DNA of 53,355 bases from a bacterium 1xD42-87. Its GTDB lineage: Bacteria > Bacillota > Clostridia > Lachnospirales > Lachnospiraceae. Position numbers and translations under genes: made by a program. Positions 52,382 through 53,355 of the stretch are shown here, piece by piece. Under the pieces are notes generated by a model. It was given only the letters and a program-made list of their open reading frames with translations, was not told the origin of the DNA and did not search any database. The number at the start of each line of letters is the position of its first letter. The stretch's first letter is position 1. The stretch spans positions 1 to 53,355 of the forward strand of contig RAYM01000043.1 of the NCBI GenBank assembly GCA_003611805.1. Direction: 5' to 3'.

Positions 52382-53355
52382 TACCACCGCCTATATTTGG
52401 TATAATGTAATTATCAAATACAGGCGGTGGCACTATGGTTGAACAACAACAGAAGTTAGTATTAAGTCCCTACATGAAAATATATGAATTAGTCGTTCCA
52501 AAAGACAACCTGCTCCGACAGATAAAAGAACTGGCAGATTTCAGTTTTATATACGATGAGCTTATTAATAAATATTGTCTTGATAATGGGCGCAATGCAG
52601 TTCCGCCTGTCAGGATGTTCAAATACCTGCTCCTGAAATCTATTTATGATCTATCTGATATTGACGTTGTGGAACGCTCTAAATACGACATGTCCTTCAA
52701 ATTCTTTCTTGATATGGCGCCGGAAGAAAGCGTAATCAATCCAAGTTCCCTGACAAAATTCCGCAAACTGCGCCTGAAAGATATGAACCTGTTGGACATG
52801 CTGATCACAAAAACAGTCCGGATTGCAATAGAAAAAGGCATTATAAAATCAAGATCCATTATTGTAGACGCAACCCATACAAGATCAAGATACAACCAGA
52901 AAACACCAAGGCAGGCGCTTTTAGAACAGTCAAAGAAACTGCGGCGTGCTGTTTATGAAATAGACGGAACAATGAAAGAGCAGTTTCCGAATAAAAATAC
53001 AGAAGATTCTTTGGAAAAAGAACTGGCATACTGCCATGCTCTGCTCTCGGTCATCAAAGAAAAAGCTGAGTTGTGCAGTTATCCTAAAGTAAGGGAGAAG
53101 CTGAACCTGCTGGAAGAAGCTGTAAAAGATGGCCTTGAACATATCGAAACTTCAAGAGATGCAGACGCAAAGACAGGCCATAAGACAGCAGACAGTTCTT
53201 TCTTTGGTTACAAAACACACATAGCAATGAGTGAGGAACGTATTATTACAGCAGCCACCGTTACCAGCGGCGAAAAGACAGATGGAAAAGAACTGCCGGA
53301 ACTGGTCCGCAAAAGCAGGGAAGCCGGGATGGAAGTAGAAATGGTAATCGGGGAC
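52382..53355 (+). mobile_element. IS1182-family insertion sequence (left part, runs off right edge)
   Basis: The sequence starts within a few bases of the parB stop. CCACCGCCT near 52,384 faces AGGCGGTGG near 52,422, so a hairpin overlaps the promoter (TATAATG at 52,401) and the transposase start. This may limit expression from outside. The right end is not in the window. Confidence 0.8.
52435..53355 (+). CDS. IS1182 family transposase (partial, open at right edge)
   Basis: The frame from the ATG at 52,435 is open to base 53,355 (307 codons). It reads MVEQQQKLVLSPYMKIYELV, and the IS1182-type N-terminal domain follows (NAVPPVRMFKYLLLKSIYDL; MSFKFFLDMAPEES). The first catalytic aspartate is in IIVDATHTRSRYN and a second lies in FFGYKTHIAMSEE-type context (about residue 255). 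Around 500 residues would be normal. The reading frame to the edge is intact, so it may be active. Confidence 0.9.
   Translation, partial: MVEQQQKLVLSPYMKIYELVVPKDNLLRQIKELADFSFIYDELINKYCLDNGRNAVPPVRMFKYLLLKSIYDLSDIDVVERSKYDMSFKFFLDMAPEESVINPSSLTKFRKLRLKDMNLLDMLITKTVRIAIEKGIIKSRSIIVDATHTRSRYNQKTPRQALLEQSKKLRRAVYEIDGTMKEQFPNKNTEDSLEKELAYCHALLSVIKEKAELCSYPKVREKLNLLEEAVKDGLEHIETSRDADAKTGHKTADSSFFGYKTHIAMSEERIITAATVTSGEKTDGKELPELVRKSREAGMEVEMVIGD

Noticed and set aside
1..53355. CRISPR arrays
   Set aside because: The only regular repeats are the 117-bp tandem units and the R1-R3 copies, which lack short direct repeats with unique spacers; no cas genes are present.

Overview
The window looks like a gut Firmicute of the family Lachnospiraceae (class Clostridia). 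The core genes (thrS behind a T-box, infC-rpmI-rplT, pepD, rlmD) are G+C-rich with strong Shine-Dalgarno sites, and they sit between A+T-richer mobile DNA of kinds common in that family: a Tn916-type int/xis pair, a large serine recombinase, TnpV and DUF6061 cargo, and IS1182. The species cannot be fixed from the sequence.

Layout. (1) 1-25,014 is accessory DNA that ends at a Tn916-like excisionase and tyrosine integrase. It opens with the tail of a large serine recombinase and a minus-strand XRE regulator. Next come possible defence genes (NERD nuclease, DUF262, caspase-like protease), a BspA-like surface protein, an HTH protein that may be a primase or replication protein, three copies of a 240-290 bp repeat around LRR and orphan genes, two paralogous lipoproteins, a giant thioester adhesin gene broken by one in-frame TAG, two overlapping divergent membrane genes, and a KAP NTPase with a partner broken by one in-frame TGA. 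(2) 25,416-37,600 is chromosome: SEC-C protein, threonine T-box, two tandem 117-bp hairpin repeats, a small membrane protein, thrS, a GT-C glycosyltransferase, a DUF1540 protein, two exported proteins, infC (ATT start)-rpmI-rplT, pepD, an EAL phosphodiesterase and tRNA-Pro. (3) 37,800-44,400 is decayed and mobile DNA: two broken DUF4143 ATPases, a methyltransferase, an AraC-phosphotransferase fusion, DUF6061, a TnpV remnant, a GNAT enzyme and a sortase B remnant. (4) 44,500-46,631 is chromosome ending in rlmD. (5) 46,650-53,355 is the start of another element (SymE-like, ParA, ParB). Its parB is split by a 3,555-bp Tn7/Tn552-like transposon with a 6-bp target duplication, and it is followed by an IS1182 transposase that runs off the right edge.

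The main themes are layered mobile elements and gene decay. At least four in-frame stops interrupt otherwise continuous reading frames, and two 'orphan tails' of neighbouring genes lie elsewhere in the first element. A 10-mer, TTATGTAAAC, recurs seven times, all in the chromosomal and decayed part (25.9-45.9 kb), in different reading frames and once between genes, so it looks like a DNA-level motif and not a protein one.
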